A DNA stretch of 64,000 nucleotides from Carnobacterium_B sp045617425 (GCF_045617425.1 NZ_JAZLIO010000006.1:1-64000); one strand, 5' to 3'. Shown: positions 7,656 through 16,687, counted from the stretch's first letter. Numbers and translations are program-made. The notes: generated from the letters alone by a model not told the origin.

Positions 7656-7823
7656 GATAGAGGCGCAATTTTTAAGAGTACAGTTATTTTGAAGGCACAA
7701 GCGAATAACTGGAAAGGAAAAATTGCCGAAGTATAGAGTATTGCCAATTACTTTATGCTGGGGTTAAGTATAATATGCTTAACACTGTCGTGAATTTCAG
7801 TAAGAAATTTACGGAGGGCTATC
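7656..7823 (+). ncRNA. Lysine riboswitch (L box) aptamer
   Basis: The conserved L-box blocks occur in order: AGAGGCGC with AAGAGTA near the 5' end, GGAAAGG and GCCGAAG in the middle, ACTGTCGTG and GGAGGGCTATC at the 3' end. The closing helix P1 is GATAG (7656-7660) with CTATC (7819-7823). A terminator hairpin follows and then a transporter start codon, the usual layout for lysine-induced transcription termination. Confidence 0.9.
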
Positions 7824-7865
7824 AACAAAAGGGTTAAAGGGACATTACATATGGAACTATTTTAG

Positions 7866-7900
7866 CACCTTGAGTTGTATAGCGCTCAAGGTGTTTTTTT
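7866..7900 (+). terminator. Regulated terminator of the lysine riboswitch
   Basis: CACCTTGAG pairs perfectly with CTCAAGGTG and is followed by seven T, 28 bases before the transporter start. It forms the expression platform: lysine binding should favour this hairpin. Confidence 0.88.
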
Positions 7901-7927
7901 GTGCGCAAAAAAGAGAGGGAGTTTAAA

Positions 7928-9631
7928 ATGAAAAAGAAAGTTATCATTGGGTTATTTATTAGTGCATTTATTATTTTTTCAATTAATGGAGAGTTTCGAG
8001 AATCTACAGGTTCTACAGTGAATTTTGGGTGGTTTTCTCTAGTACCACCAGTGGTATCCATTATTTTAGCATTCATTTCTAAAGATGTTATTATCTCATT
8101 GTTTTTGGGTATCTTTGCTGGAGGTTTTGTCTTACACTTGGCAGATGGATCTATTTTCTATGCTTTTATTCAATCTTTTTTGAGTATAATCGATTACACA
8201 TTATACTCATTAGCTGATCCGTGGAACGCAGGCATTATTTTACAGGTATTAGCGATTGGTGGTTTAATCGCATTAATGACAAAAATGGGTGGAGCCAAAG
8301 CGGTTGCAAATGCATTATCTAAAAAAGCAAAGGGACCTATTAGTGCTCAAATTATTACTTGGGTTTTGGGTGTTTTGCTCTTTTTTGATGATTATGCAAA
8401 TTCATTAATTGTAGGACCTGTTATGCGACCAGTTACGGATGAAAAGAAAATTTCGCGTGAAAAACTATCGTTTATAGTAGATGCAACTGCTGCTCCGATT
8501 GCTGGAATTGCACTGATTTCTACTTGGGTAGGGTATGAAGTAGGATTGATTAAAGATGGTTATGAAGCTATTGGTCAAGAGGTTAATGCTTATAGTATTT
8601 TTGTTGAAACGATTCCTTATCGCTTTTATAACATTTTAATGTTGTTGTTTGTATTGTGTACTGCTGTATTTTTAAAAGAATTTGGTCCTATGCTAACAGC
8701 TGAAAGAAGGGCTAGAAAATACAATCGAACAAATGCAGAAGAAATCAATCCTGCTGATTCAAAGGAATTGGATGAAATGGAACCGGCTGAAGGTGTCCAT
8801 CTAAGTATATGGAATGCAATTATTCCTATTAGTACTTTAATTATTGTTGCAATAATTGGATTTTATGCCAATGGATATTACGCTATTTTAGCTGGAGAGA
8901 ATACAACATTAATTAATTTGTTAAATGTAAATCCGTATTCATTCACAGCCATTCAAGAAGCTTTTGGAGCATCTGATGCAAGTATTGTATTGTTCCAAGC
9001 GGCATTGTTGGCAAGCTTGGTAGCTATGGCTATGGGGGTGTCTCAAAAAACATTTTCATGGGGTCAAGCAGTAGAAACATGGATCAATGGAATGAAATCA
9101 CTTATTATTACGGGAGCTATTTTATTGTTAGCGTGGTCACTCAGTGCAGTTATAACCGATTTAGGAACAGCTCAATTTTTAGTCTCATTGTTATCCGACT
9201 CAATGCCGGCGTTCTTACTGCCATCCATTATCTTTATATTAGGTTCAATCATTTCTTTTGCCACAGGAACTTCTTATGGAACGATGGGAATTTTAATGCC
9301 ATTGGCTATACCGCTAGCTGCAGCACTATCGCCAAATCCTGAATTTATTGTCATTTCTGCAGGGGCAGTTTTAAGTGGTGCAATTTTTGGTGACCATTGT
9401 TCACCTATTTCGGACACTACTATTCTCTCTTCAATGGGAGCAGGTGTGAACCATATGGATCATGTTCGCACACAAATACCTTATGCTCTTTTAGTGGGGA
9501 TGATCACTGTTTTGTTTGGTTTTATTCCAGTTGGTTTAGGAATATCTATCTGGATCGTTCTTCCAGTTTCAATGGTTGTCATTATTTTAGCAGTTTATGT
9601 ATTTGGTAAACGGGTTGAGGAAAAGTTGTAA
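7928..9631 (+). CDS. lysW: NhaC-family transporter, probable lysine transporter LysW
   Basis: The 567-residue protein is very hydrophobic with about 12 membrane segments and the NhaC-superfamily signatures FFDDYANSLIVGPVMRP (about residues 155-171) and FGDHCSPISDTTILSS in the second half. Most annotations would call it a Na+/H+ antiporter. However, it lies directly behind a lysine riboswitch and terminator, and NhaC-type genes under this element have been proposed from comparative genomics to be lysine transporters (LysW). Lysine import is therefore the preferred role. The ATG at 7928 follows GAGAGGGAG; an earlier in-frame GTG at 7901 is rejected. It is monocistronic. Confidence 0.82.
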   Translation: MKKKVIIGLFISAFIIFSINGEFRESTGSTVNFGWFSLVPPVVSIILAFISKDVIISLFLGIFAGGFVLHLADGSIFYAFIQSFLSIIDYTLYSLADPWNAGIILQVLAIGGLIALMTKMGGAKAVANALSKKAKGPISAQIITWVLGVLLFFDDYANSLIVGPVMRPVTDEKKISREKLSFIVDATAAPIAGIALISTWVGYEVGLIKDGYEAIGQEVNAYSIFVETIPYRFYNILMLLFVLCTAVFLKEFGPMLTAERRARKYNRTNAEEINPADSKELDEMEPAEGVHLSIWNAIIPISTLIIVAIIGFYANGYYAILAGENTTLINLLNVNPYSFTAIQEAFGASDASIVLFQAALLASLVAMAMGVSQKTFSWGQAVETWINGMKSLIITGAILLLAWSLSAVITDLGTAQFLVSLLSDSMPAFLLPSIIFILGSIISFATGTSYGTMGILMPLAIPLAAALSPNPEFIVISAGAVLSGAIFGDHCSPISDTTILSSMGAGVNHMDHVRTQIPYALLVGMITVLFGFIPVGLGISIWIVLPVSMVVIILAVYVFGKRVEEKL

Positions 9632-9690
9632 AATGAAGAGATGAAAATCAGAGCGCACATTCTTTTAAATAAGTAGTTCATTAACTTAAT

Positions 9691-9738
9691 AGACAAAACA
9701 AAAAGAGAATCCGAAATGGATTCTCTTTTGTTTTGTCT
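9691..9738. terminator. Bidirectional terminator between convergent genes
   Basis: A long hairpin (AGACAAAAC...GAGAATCC with GGATTCTC...GTTTTGTCT, one-base bulge) has A-rich and T-rich outer arms. It lies between the transporter ending at 9631 and the minus-strand peptidase ending at 9745, so it can serve both. Confidence 0.85.
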
Positions 9739-9744
9739 ATTGCT

Positions 9745-10437
9745 TTAGTTGTTTCTTCTGCCACCAAATAGTAAAACTAATCTTAGGACTTGCAAGAAGG
9801 AAGCTATGGCAGCTGCAACATAAGTAAGTGCTGCAGCATCTAAAACTTTTTTTGCTTGTGGAACCTCAGTAGAAGTTAAGATATGCTGATCTCTTAGAAT
9901 AGCAATTGCTCGGTTAGAAGCATTAAATTCAACGGGCAAAGTGACCAACTGAAAAAGAAGCGCTACAGAAAAGAAAATGATACCAAGATTTATCAGTGTT
10001 TGATTGTAACCAAAAATAACACCTAATAAAATCATTGGAAACGAAATTTTTTGTCCAAAGTTTGTTGCTGGAACTAAAGCACTTCTTATTTTTAAAGGAA
10101 TATAGCTTTTTTGATCTTGAATAGCATGGCCGACTTCATGAGCTGCAACTCCAATAGCTGCCACAGATCTTGAATGACGCGTAGCATCTGAAAGACGCAA
10201 AATATCTGTGCTTGAATCGTAATGGTCGGTTAAATCTCCTTTGACAGCTTCGATTTTCACATGCTGTAGCCCAGCATTATCTAAAATAAGACGAGAAACC
10301 TCACTAGCAGTATATCCTTTTGAATTCGTTACGTTGCTATACTTTTCGTAAGTACTTCTGACGTAGGAACTAGCAATTCCTGATAATATGACTCCAATAA
10401 TAATTAAGAAATACGTTTGATCAAAGAAAAACATCAT
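9745..10437 (-). CDS. YugP-type neutral zinc metallopeptidase
   Basis: This 230-residue membrane protein has the zinc site HEVGH within AAHEVGHAIQ (about residues 103-112) and further conserved blocks (ASEVSRLILDNAGL, LPVEFNASNRA). Four hydrophobic segments are visible: one at the N-terminus, two around residues 125-170 and one at the end. The family is B. subtilis YugP (Zn_peptidase_2). Its substrate is unknown. The ATG at 10437 is chosen because AAAGGTGG lies five bases before it; a GTG at 10446 overlaps that site. It stands alone on the minus strand, divergent from the Ca2+ ATPase. Confidence 0.88.
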   Translation of the reverse strand: MMFFFDQTYFLIIIGVILSGIASSYVRSTYEKYSNVTNSKGYTASEVSRLILDNAGLQHVKIEAVKGDLTDHYDSSTDILRLSDATRHSRSVAAIGVAAHEVGHAIQDQKSYIPLKIRSALVPATNFGQKISFPMILLGVIFGYNQTLINLGIIFFSVALLFQLVTLPVEFNASNRAIAILRDQHILTSTEVPQAKKVLDAAALTYVAAAIASFLQVLRLVLLFGGRRNN

Positions 10438-10571
10438 TGTTTCCACCTTTCTACATTTCTTTTGATTAGTATAACATAAGCTGTTAATACAAGATGTTAA
10501 GATGTTTATAATAATCTAATGAACTGTAAAAATTCAGTTGATGTAAGAAAGAAAGAGTAAGCACATAAACT

Positions 10572-10600
10572 TTGCTAAAAAAAATAGTGAAAGTTATAAT
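10572..10600 (+). promoter_or_regulatory. Promoter of the Ca2+ P-type ATPase gene
   Basis: TTGCTA (10572-10577), 17 bases and TATAAT (10595-10600). It lies 71 bases upstream of the start codon. Confidence 0.72.
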
Positions 10601-10671
10601 CAATTTTATAAAGGCAAACAAATTTTTCTTATTTCTAGTAATCGCTTCAAGTCGGAGAGGATGGATGAAAG

Positions 10672-13344
10672 ATGGAGATTAAGCAGCAACTTAAAGAACC
10701 TTTTTTTGCTCAAAATGAAGAAACAGTTTTGAAAAAGTTAGAAACAACAGAAAAAGGTCTTACGTCGAGTGAAGCTGAAAAACGTTTAGCTGAATATGGA
10801 CCAAATGAATTGGATCAAGGCAAATCTAAAAGTATCATTGTCAAATTTCTAGAACAATTTAAAGATTTTATGATAATAGTCTTATTGGCGGCGGCTCTTA
10901 TTTCTGCTATTTTTGGTGATGTTACAGATGCAATCATTATTTTAGTCGTTGTCGTTTTAAATGCTATATTAGGGGTTTATCAAGAAGCAAAAGCAGAAGA
11001 AGCTATTGATGCTTTGAAAAAAATGTCGTCACCGGAAGCACGAGTTAAGCGAGATGGTAATGTTGTTTTACTGAAAAGCCATTTATTGGTTCCAGGAGAT
11101 ATTTTATTATTAGAAGCTGGTGATGTTGTAGCCGCAGATGTGAGGTTAGTTGAGGTTGCTTCAATCAAAATAGAAGAATCAGCATTAACCGGGGAATCAG
11201 AAGCAGTAGAAAAAAATACCAATATGATTAAAGATGAGAAAGCTGGAATTGGGGATCGAGACAATATGGCTTTCATGAATAGCAATGTTACTTATGGACG
11301 AGGGGAAGGAATCGTTGTTGGAACCGGCATGAATACAGAAGTTGGGAAAATTGCGGATATGTTAGCCAGTTCTGAAGAAACCATTACGCCGTTGCAAGAA
11401 AACTTAAATCGTTTAGGGAAATACTTAACCATTGCGATTTTAATTGTTGCTGTCGTTATGTTTGGAGTAGGCATGTACAATGGACGTGAATGGTTAGAGA
11501 TGTTGTTAACGTCTATTTCGTTAGCTGTAGCTGCGATACCTGAAGGACTGCCGGCAATTGTAACCATTATTTTAGCTTTAGGAACTCAAAAAATGGCAAA
11601 ACGCAAAGCGTTGATCCGAAATTTACCAGCAGTTGAGACATTAGGAAGTACAGATATTATTTGCACAGATAAAACGGGAACACTAACCATGAATAAAATG
11701 ACGATTGAAAAAGTTTATGTCAATGGAGCAATTCAAACCGTTGGAGATGAGATTGATTTACGGACACCACTTGTTCGAGTGATGACATATAGTAACGATA
11801 CACAAATCGCAAATGATGGAACCTTAGTTGGAGACCCTACTGAAACAGCAATGGTTCAATACGCTATCGATAAAGGGTTGAACGTTAAAGAAGAATTGAC
11901 TAAAGAACCACGGGTTGCTGAAGTTCCTTTTGAGTCAGATCGCAAATTAATGTCGACCATTCATCAGTTGCCGGATGGAAAATTCTTTATTGGAACAAAA
12001 GGAGCACCAGATGAACTGCTGAAAAGATGTTCACAAATAGATAATAATGGAAATATTGAAGCACTAGACGAAAAAACTAAAAATGTGCTGTTAGATGTCA
12101 ATCATGATTTAGCGACTCAAGCTTTGAGAGTGTTAGCAATGGCTTATAAAATTGTGGATCAAGTGCCAGAGGATCTAACCACACAGGAAGTTGAAAAAGA
12201 CCTCATTTTTGCGGGGCTGACTGGAATGATCGATCCAGAAAGGGCAGAAGCTAAGGATGCTGTTAGAGTAGCAAGAGAAGCAGGAATCCGTCCTGTAATG
12301 ATCACTGGAGATCATAGAGATACTGCAGAAGCGATTGCACGCCGTTTGGGTATTTTAAAAGAAGGTCAACAAGGGGGTATATTGACGGGCGCTGAGTTAG
12401 ATCAAATAGACGATACTGATTTTGCAACTAGAGTAAAAGATTATTCTGTATATGCCAGAGTATCGCCTGAACATAAAGTACGAATTGTTAAAGCTTGGCA
12501 AAAAGCAGGGAAAATAGTGGCTATGACAGGTGATGGCGTTAATGATGCACCGGCGCTTAAAACAGCTGACATCGGAATTGGAATGGGAATTACAGGTACA
12601 GAAGTTTCAAAAGGCGCAAGTGACATGGTTTTAGCAGATGATAATTTTTCAACTATTGTCGTTTCGGTAGAAGAAGGACGTAAGGTGTTCTCAAATATTC
12701 AAAAAGCGATTCAATTTTTACTATCGGCTAACTTAGGAGAAGTCCTTACGTTATTTATTGCTACATTACTAGGATGGAGTATCTTAGCTCCTGTTCATAT
12801 TTTATGGATTAATCTTGTGACCGATACATTTCCAGCCATTGCATTAGGTTTAGAGCCTGCGGAAGCGGATGCGATGAAAAAACCACCAAGAGGAAGAAAA
12901 GCAACGTTCTTTTCAAATGGTGTTTTACCTAGCTTGATTTACCAAGGGGTTTTTGAAGGTGGTATTACTTTATTTGTTTACTGGTGGGCAACGCATTATC
13001 CAGCCCATCCCAATGATCTTGATTTAATCCATGCAGATGCGTTAACCATGGCATTCGCTACTTTAGGGTTGCTTCAATTGTTCCATGCATTTAATGTTAA
13101 ATCAATTGAAAAATCGTTATTTACGGTTGGTTTTTTCAAAAATAAAACCTTCAACTTGGCTATTTTAGTATCAGCAGCATTGTTAAGTGTAGTCATTTTG
13201 ATCCCAGGATTAAATGATGCGTTCAGTGTATCATCATTGAATGTCAATCAATGGCTGTTAGTATTAGGAGCAGCTTTTTCAATTATTCCTTTAGTAGAAA
13301 TAGTGAAATTCTTTATACGGAAGGTTGCTAATAATAAAAAGTAA
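10672..13344 (+). CDS. Cation-translocating P2-type ATPase, probably Ca2+ exporter
   Basis: The 890-residue protein carries the whole P-type ATPase plan: N-terminal cation_ATPase domain, actuator loop TGES (about residue 173), PEGLPAI in the fourth membrane segment, phosphorylation site DKTGT (about residue 333), the ATP-binding KGAPDELL, and the hinge TGDGVNDAPALK (about 619). PEGLPA, the NLVTDTFPAIALGLEP segment and the overall length match bacterial SERCA-like Ca2+ pumps such as LMCA1 and YloB. It should export Ca2+ from the cytoplasm. Ion specificity is inferred. It is monocistronic, with its own promoter and terminator. Confidence 0.92.
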   Translation: MEIKQQLKEPFFAQNEETVLKKLETTEKGLTSSEAEKRLAEYGPNELDQGKSKSIIVKFLEQFKDFMIIVLLAAALISAIFGDVTDAIIILVVVVLNAILGVYQEAKAEEAIDALKKMSSPEARVKRDGNVVLLKSHLLVPGDILLLEAGDVVAADVRLVEVASIKIEESALTGESEAVEKNTNMIKDEKAGIGDRDNMAFMNSNVTYGRGEGIVVGTGMNTEVGKIADMLASSEETITPLQENLNRLGKYLTIAILIVAVVMFGVGMYNGREWLEMLLTSISLAVAAIPEGLPAIVTIILALGTQKMAKRKALIRNLPAVETLGSTDIICTDKTGTLTMNKMTIEKVYVNGAIQTVGDEIDLRTPLVRVMTYSNDTQIANDGTLVGDPTETAMVQYAIDKGLNVKEELTKEPRVAEVPFESDRKLMSTIHQLPDGKFFIGTKGAPDELLKRCSQIDNNGNIEALDEKTKNVLLDVNHDLATQALRVLAMAYKIVDQVPEDLTTQEVEKDLIFAGLTGMIDPERAEAKDAVRVAREAGIRPVMITGDHRDTAEAIARRLGILKEGQQGGILTGAELDQIDDTDFATRVKDYSVYARVSPEHKVRIVKAWQKAGKIVAMTGDGVNDAPALKTADIGIGMGITGTEVSKGASDMVLADDNFSTIVVSVEEGRKVFSNIQKAIQFLLSANLGEVLTLFIATLLGWSILAPVHILWINLVTDTFPAIALGLEPAEADAMKKPPRGRKATFFSNGVLPSLIYQGVFEGGITLFVYWWATHYPAHPNDLDLIHADALTMAFATLGLLQLFHAFNVKSIEKSLFTVGFFKNKTFNLAILVSAALLSVVILIPGLNDAFSVSSLNVNQWLLVLGAAFSIIPLVEIVKFFIRKVANNKK

Positions 13345-13371
13345 CGCATGATCATCAATTGGATATTTTGG

Positions 13372-13405
13372 AAAGCATCCCTGAAGGTTGAGGGATGCTT
13401 TTTCT
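13372..13405 (+). terminator. Terminator of the P-type ATPase gene
   Basis: AAAGCATCCCT pairs perfectly with AGGGATGCTTT around an eight-base loop and is followed by T-rich sequence. Confidence 0.88.
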
Positions 13406-13410
13406 ATATA

Positions 13411-13444
13411 TTCACTACTATTTAAAAAAATAAATTGTAGTGAA
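13411..13444 (+). promoter_or_regulatory. Inverted repeat overlapping the -35 of the DUF1576 gene
   Basis: TTCACTAC-T-ATTTA (13411-13424) is the reverse complement of TAAATTGTAGTGAA (13431-13444) with one mismatch. The right arm covers the -35 hexamer TTGTAG (13435-13440). It looks like an operator for a dimeric repressor. Confidence 0.55.
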
Positions 13445-13463
13445 TAAAAAGTCATGTTATTAT
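13435..13463 (+). promoter_or_regulatory. Promoter of the DUF1576 gene
   Basis: TTGTAG (13435-13440), 17 bases, then TATTAT (13458-13463) preceded by TGT, an extended -10. Confidence 0.6.
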
Positions 13464-13546
13464 TTTTTTAAATAGCAAGTACTCGCTTTATATGAAAATG
13501 GATTTTAAAAGCTAAATAGCTTAGTACAGAAAAGAGGGTAATGCGT

Positions 13547-14902
13547 ATGAAAAAAGTAAGACACCTACCTTTACAGAATGAAAATCCAATAGTAATGGAA
13601 AGAATAAAATACAGTATTGCTTTTTTATTTGCTCTTACACTAATCGGACTAGCACTAAGTTTCAACACACTTGAAGAAATTTGGTATGGAAGTCTTAAAA
13701 TTCTTATTTCTCCAGCTAATTTAGTAACGGACTATTTTAAACTTGCAAATGTTGGTGCTGCACTTATCAATGCAGCATTGATGATTATAAAAAGTTTGTT
13801 TATTATCCGTTCAACAAAAGTAACATTATCTGGTCCATTATTTGCGGCCATTTTTACGATAGCAGGATTTTCTCTATTTGGTAAAAATTTATTTAATTCT
13901 ATTCCGATTATTTTAGGGGTATTATTGTATGCTAAGATGACTCGTACACCATTTAAAAATTATTTATTATCTGCTTTATACGGGACTGCTTTAGGGCCAT
14001 TAGTGAGTGAGGTAGCATTCAATAGCGGATTTTCATTTTTTACAGGAATCTTTTTAGGGTGTACTGCAGGAGCCATAGTGGGTCTGATTTTACCGCCTTT
14101 ATCACGACATTTTGCTAGTTTTCATAAAGGTTTTAGTCTTTATAATATCGGATTTACGGCTGGAATTATTGGAATGGCTTTTATTGCATTTTTTAGAGCC
14201 TACGGAATAGAAGTAGATACGGTTCACTTAGTATCAAGTGGTTATAACCAACCGTTATCCATTTACCTTTATAGTCTATTTATTTTATTATTCAGTGTCG
14301 GACTTTATTTTAATGGTGGTTCGTTTTCAGGATACAGTAGTTTTTTGAAAGAAGATGGCAAAAGCGGACCAGATTTTATAGAGCGCTACGGTTTAGGATT
14401 GACTTTAATAAATATGGCGTTGCTAGGTTTTCTGTCCACTACGTTGGTTTTAGTTGTCAGAGGAGAATTAAACGGACCAGTTATTGGAGGAATATTTACC
14501 GTAGTTGGTTTTGGAGCTTTTGGAAAACACGTGAAAAATGTTTTTCCTATTCTTTTAGGAGTATTGCTCGGAGGTTGGTTAACATCAACTGAATTAACAA
14601 GTACTAGTTTTTTACTTACAGCATTATTCGGAACAACTTTAGCACCAGTTAGTGGACACTACGGAGTGATTGCAGGAGTTTTAGCAGGTAGTTTGCACAT
14701 GGTTATAGTAACAAATATAAGTTATTTACATGCAGGTATGAACCTTTATAATAATGGCTTCTCAGGAGGCTTTACAGCTGCTATAATCGTTCCTTTATTA
14801 GAAGTCGTGTTCTTCCATAAAAATAACCGGAGAAATAAAGAACTGATAAAACCTATAATTAATACTGAATCTGTTGAAGATAAGGAAAAGACTAAGCATT
14901 AA
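13547..14902 (+). CDS. DUF1576 domain polytopic membrane protein
   Basis: A 451-residue protein with about 12 hydrophobic segments and an internal two-fold repeat. The motif around FTIAGFSLFGKNLFNSIPIILGVLLYAK in the first half recurs as FTVVGFGAFGKHVKNVFPILLGVLLGG in the second, and SLYNIGFTAGIIG recurs as NLYNNGFSGGFTA. These match the DUF1576 family as remembered; its function is unknown, and the pseudo-symmetric fold suggests a transporter. The ATG at 13547 has GAGGG at seven to eight bases; the ATG at 13541 is too close to it. The gene is flanked by its own promoter, inverted repeat and terminator. Confidence 0.8.
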   Translation: MKKVRHLPLQNENPIVMERIKYSIAFLFALTLIGLALSFNTLEEIWYGSLKILISPANLVTDYFKLANVGAALINAALMIIKSLFIIRSTKVTLSGPLFAAIFTIAGFSLFGKNLFNSIPIILGVLLYAKMTRTPFKNYLLSALYGTALGPLVSEVAFNSGFSFFTGIFLGCTAGAIVGLILPPLSRHFASFHKGFSLYNIGFTAGIIGMAFIAFFRAYGIEVDTVHLVSSGYNQPLSIYLYSLFILLFSVGLYFNGGSFSGYSSFLKEDGKSGPDFIERYGLGLTLINMALLGFLSTTLVLVVRGELNGPVIGGIFTVVGFGAFGKHVKNVFPILLGVLLGGWLTSTELTSTSFLLTALFGTTLAPVSGHYGVIAGVLAGSLHMVIVTNISYLHAGMNLYNNGFSGGFTAAIIVPLLEVVFFHKNNRRNKELIKPIINTESVEDKEKTKH

Positions 14903-14930
14903 TTTAGATCATATAATGTAAGTAAACAAA

Positions 14931-14982
14931 TGAAACGCTTCAAACTGATGAACCTTTATTAGTTTGAAGCGTTTCATTTTGA
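14931..14982 (+). terminator. Terminator of the DUF1576 gene
   Basis: GAAACGCTTCAAACT pairs perfectly with AGTTTGAAGCGTTTC, followed by a short T-rich stretch. The 5' arm also resembles a catabolite-response element, but it is explained by the hairpin. Confidence 0.85.
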
Positions 14983-15065
14983 TAGTTTTTTTTAGTTTCC
15001 TTCAAGCTGAAATCATAAATTTTAAATGATTTTTTAGTGATATTTTTCTGGATATTATTTTTCAC

Positions 15066-15094
15066 TTGATTTCCTTACAAAAGTAAAGTAATAT
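15066..15094 (+). promoter_or_regulatory. Promoter of tcyP
   Basis: TTGATT (15066-15071), 17 bases, then TAATAT (15089-15094). A transcript would start near 15101 and carry a leader of about 130 bases. Confidence 0.6.
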
Positions 15095-15098
15095 TTAT

Positions 15099-15168
15099 AG
15101 GTCACTGAAAATGTCAGGAAATTCCTGATTTTTAGGGTAGTTACTTTGGACGGGGCTACTTGAGACCT
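15099..15168 (+). ncRNA. Candidate structured leader RNA upstream of tcyP (unassigned)
   Basis: Three helices can be drawn as a compact three-way junction. P1 is AGGTC (15099-15103) with GACCT (15164-15168). P2 is TCAGG (15114-15118) with CCTGA (15124-15128), loop AAATT. P3 is GTAGTT (15137-15142) with GGCTAC (15154-15159), loop of 11 bases including TTTGGACGG. At DNA level P2 is also the near-palindrome TCAGGAA-A-TTCCTGA, so it could instead be a repressor operator. No T-box, S-box or other known riboswitch signature was seen. No terminator follows, so control would have to act on translation or on DNA binding. Confidence 0.4.
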
Positions 15169-15231
15169 TTAATCTTATGATGGATCTGTTTTCTTAAGTT
15201 TATTAAGGAAGCAAAAAAGGGAGGATTTATT

Positions 15232-16623
15232 ATGACAAATCTTTATATAGGTATTGTATTAGTATTATTTATTGCTGTACTTATTGGATTCTGGCAGTTA
15301 CAAAAAAAACACATAAAATTTTCAACACGTGTTTTTATTGCTTTAGGATCAGGTGTTTTATTTGGAGCTATCTTACAATTAATCTTTGGCTCTGGTAGTG
15401 AAGTGACAACGCAATCGATTGAATGGATTAATATCGTTGGATCAGGTTACGTTAAATTCTTACAAATGTTGATCATGCCATTAATTTTTGTATCCATTGT
15501 AGGAGCATTTACAAAAATTGAGGGATCTAAAGATCTTGGCAAAATCAGTTTTAATGTATTAGCAACGTTGCTTGCTACAACTGCAATAGCTGCCTTAATT
15601 GGAATAGCTAGTGTAATGGTGTTTAACTTAGACGGAGCAGAATTCAGTCAAGGTACTGCTGAAACTGCACGTATTGCAGAGTTAAGTGAAAGAGAAGCAC
15701 AAGTTGCGGATTTAAGTATTCCGGAACAAATTTTAGAATTTATCCCTGTTAATTTCTTTGCGGATCTATCTAATTCTCGTTCTACAAGTACAATTGCTGT
15801 TGTTATCTTTTCAGCTTTTGTCGGCATAGCGTACTTAGGTGTCCATAAAAAAGATCCAGAAGCTGGAGAGTTTTTTGCTAAATTAATTAGAAGTTTATAC
15901 GCTATTGTCATGCGTATCGTTACGTTAGTATTGCGTTTAACACCTTATGGAATTTTTGCATTGATGACTAAAGCATTAGCGACAAGTGATTTTAATGCAT
16001 TGCTTAACCTAGGCGTATTTGTAATAGCTTCGTATGCAGCACTTATCGTTATGTTTATTATTCATATGATTATTTTAATTGGTTTAAAAGTTAATCCAAT
16101 TCAATACCTGAAAAAAACTTTTACAGTATTAAGCTTTGCATTTACTGCACGTTCTAGTGCTGGAGCGTTACCATTAAATATTGAAACACAAACCAAAGCT
16201 TTAGGAGTTGATGAAGCTTCTGCGAATTTCTCTGGAACGTTTGGCTTATCTATTGGACAAAATGGTTGTGCTGGTATTTATCCAGCAATGTTAGCAGCTA
16301 TTGTAGCGCCAGCGGCCGGAATTGATATTTTTAGCCCAGCGTATATTCTTACGATTATGGCTGTTGTTACAATTAGTTCTTTTGGTGTTGCTGGTGTAGG
16401 TGGCGGAGCAACATTTGCTGCGTTAATTGTATTAGGATCATTAAATTTACCTGTAGCCATTGTCGGATTAGTTATTTCCGTAGAGCCTATTATCGACATG
16501 GGTCGTACGATGTTGAATGTAAATGACAGTATCATTGCTGGTATTGTTTCGTCTAAACGATTAAAAACTTTTGATGAATCGATTTTCAACGATGACTCTG
16601 CAGTTGTAAAGTCTGATATCTAA
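15232..16623 (+). CDS. tcyP: L-cystine sodium/proton symporter TcyP
   Basis: This 463-residue member of the dicarboxylate/amino acid:cation symporter family imports L-cystine. It closely follows the B. subtilis TcyP pattern: a single N-terminal segment, GSGYVKFLQMLIMPLIFVSI, FTARSSAGALPLNIETQ (the serine-rich loop, about residues 303-319), SIGQNGCAGIYPAML and VAGVGGGATFAAL, and EPIIDMGRTMLNV near the C-terminus. The conserved NxxG-type substrate region is present. GGGAGG precedes the ATG at good distance. It is alone between a possibly regulated leader and a shared terminator. Confidence 0.92.
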   Translation: MTNLYIGIVLVLFIAVLIGFWQLQKKHIKFSTRVFIALGSGVLFGAILQLIFGSGSEVTTQSIEWINIVGSGYVKFLQMLIMPLIFVSIVGAFTKIEGSKDLGKISFNVLATLLATTAIAALIGIASVMVFNLDGAEFSQGTAETARIAELSEREAQVADLSIPEQILEFIPVNFFADLSNSRSTSTIAVVIFSAFVGIAYLGVHKKDPEAGEFFAKLIRSLYAIVMRIVTLVLRLTPYGIFALMTKALATSDFNALLNLGVFVIASYAALIVMFIIHMIILIGLKVNPIQYLKKTFTVLSFAFTARSSAGALPLNIETQTKALGVDEASANFSGTFGLSIGQNGCAGIYPAMLAAIVAPAAGIDIFSPAYILTIMAVVTISSFGVAGVGGGATFAALIVLGSLNLPVAIVGLVISVEPIIDMGRTMLNVNDSIIAGIVSSKRLKTFDESIFNDDSAVVKSDI

Positions 16624-16631
16624 AATTTAGA

Positions 16632-16679
16632 ACAAACCAAAAAGCACCCAAGAAGTCTCTTGGGTGCTTTTTGGTTTGT
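16632..16679. terminator. Bidirectional terminator between tcyP and the efflux operon
   Basis: ACAAACCAAAAAGCACCCAAGA pairs perfectly with TCTTGGGTGC... and the mirrored T-rich arm around a four-base loop. It lies between convergent genes ending at 16623 and 16688. Confidence 0.9.
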
Positions 16680-16687
16680 ATAAAAAA

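Noticed and set aside
9058..9609. Two plus-strand frames of 70-94 codons inside the NhaC-family gene
   Set aside because: They are shifted frames of lysW with no ribosome site and no recognisable protein.
14931..14945. Catabolite-response-like sequence TGAAACGCTTCA after the DUF1576 gene
   Set aside because: It is the 5' arm of a perfect terminator hairpin and is not placed at a promoter.
15095..15231. T-box or S-box riboswitch before tcyP
   Set aside because: Neither the GGGTGGNACCGCG T-box sequence nor the S-box core is present, and there is no terminator.
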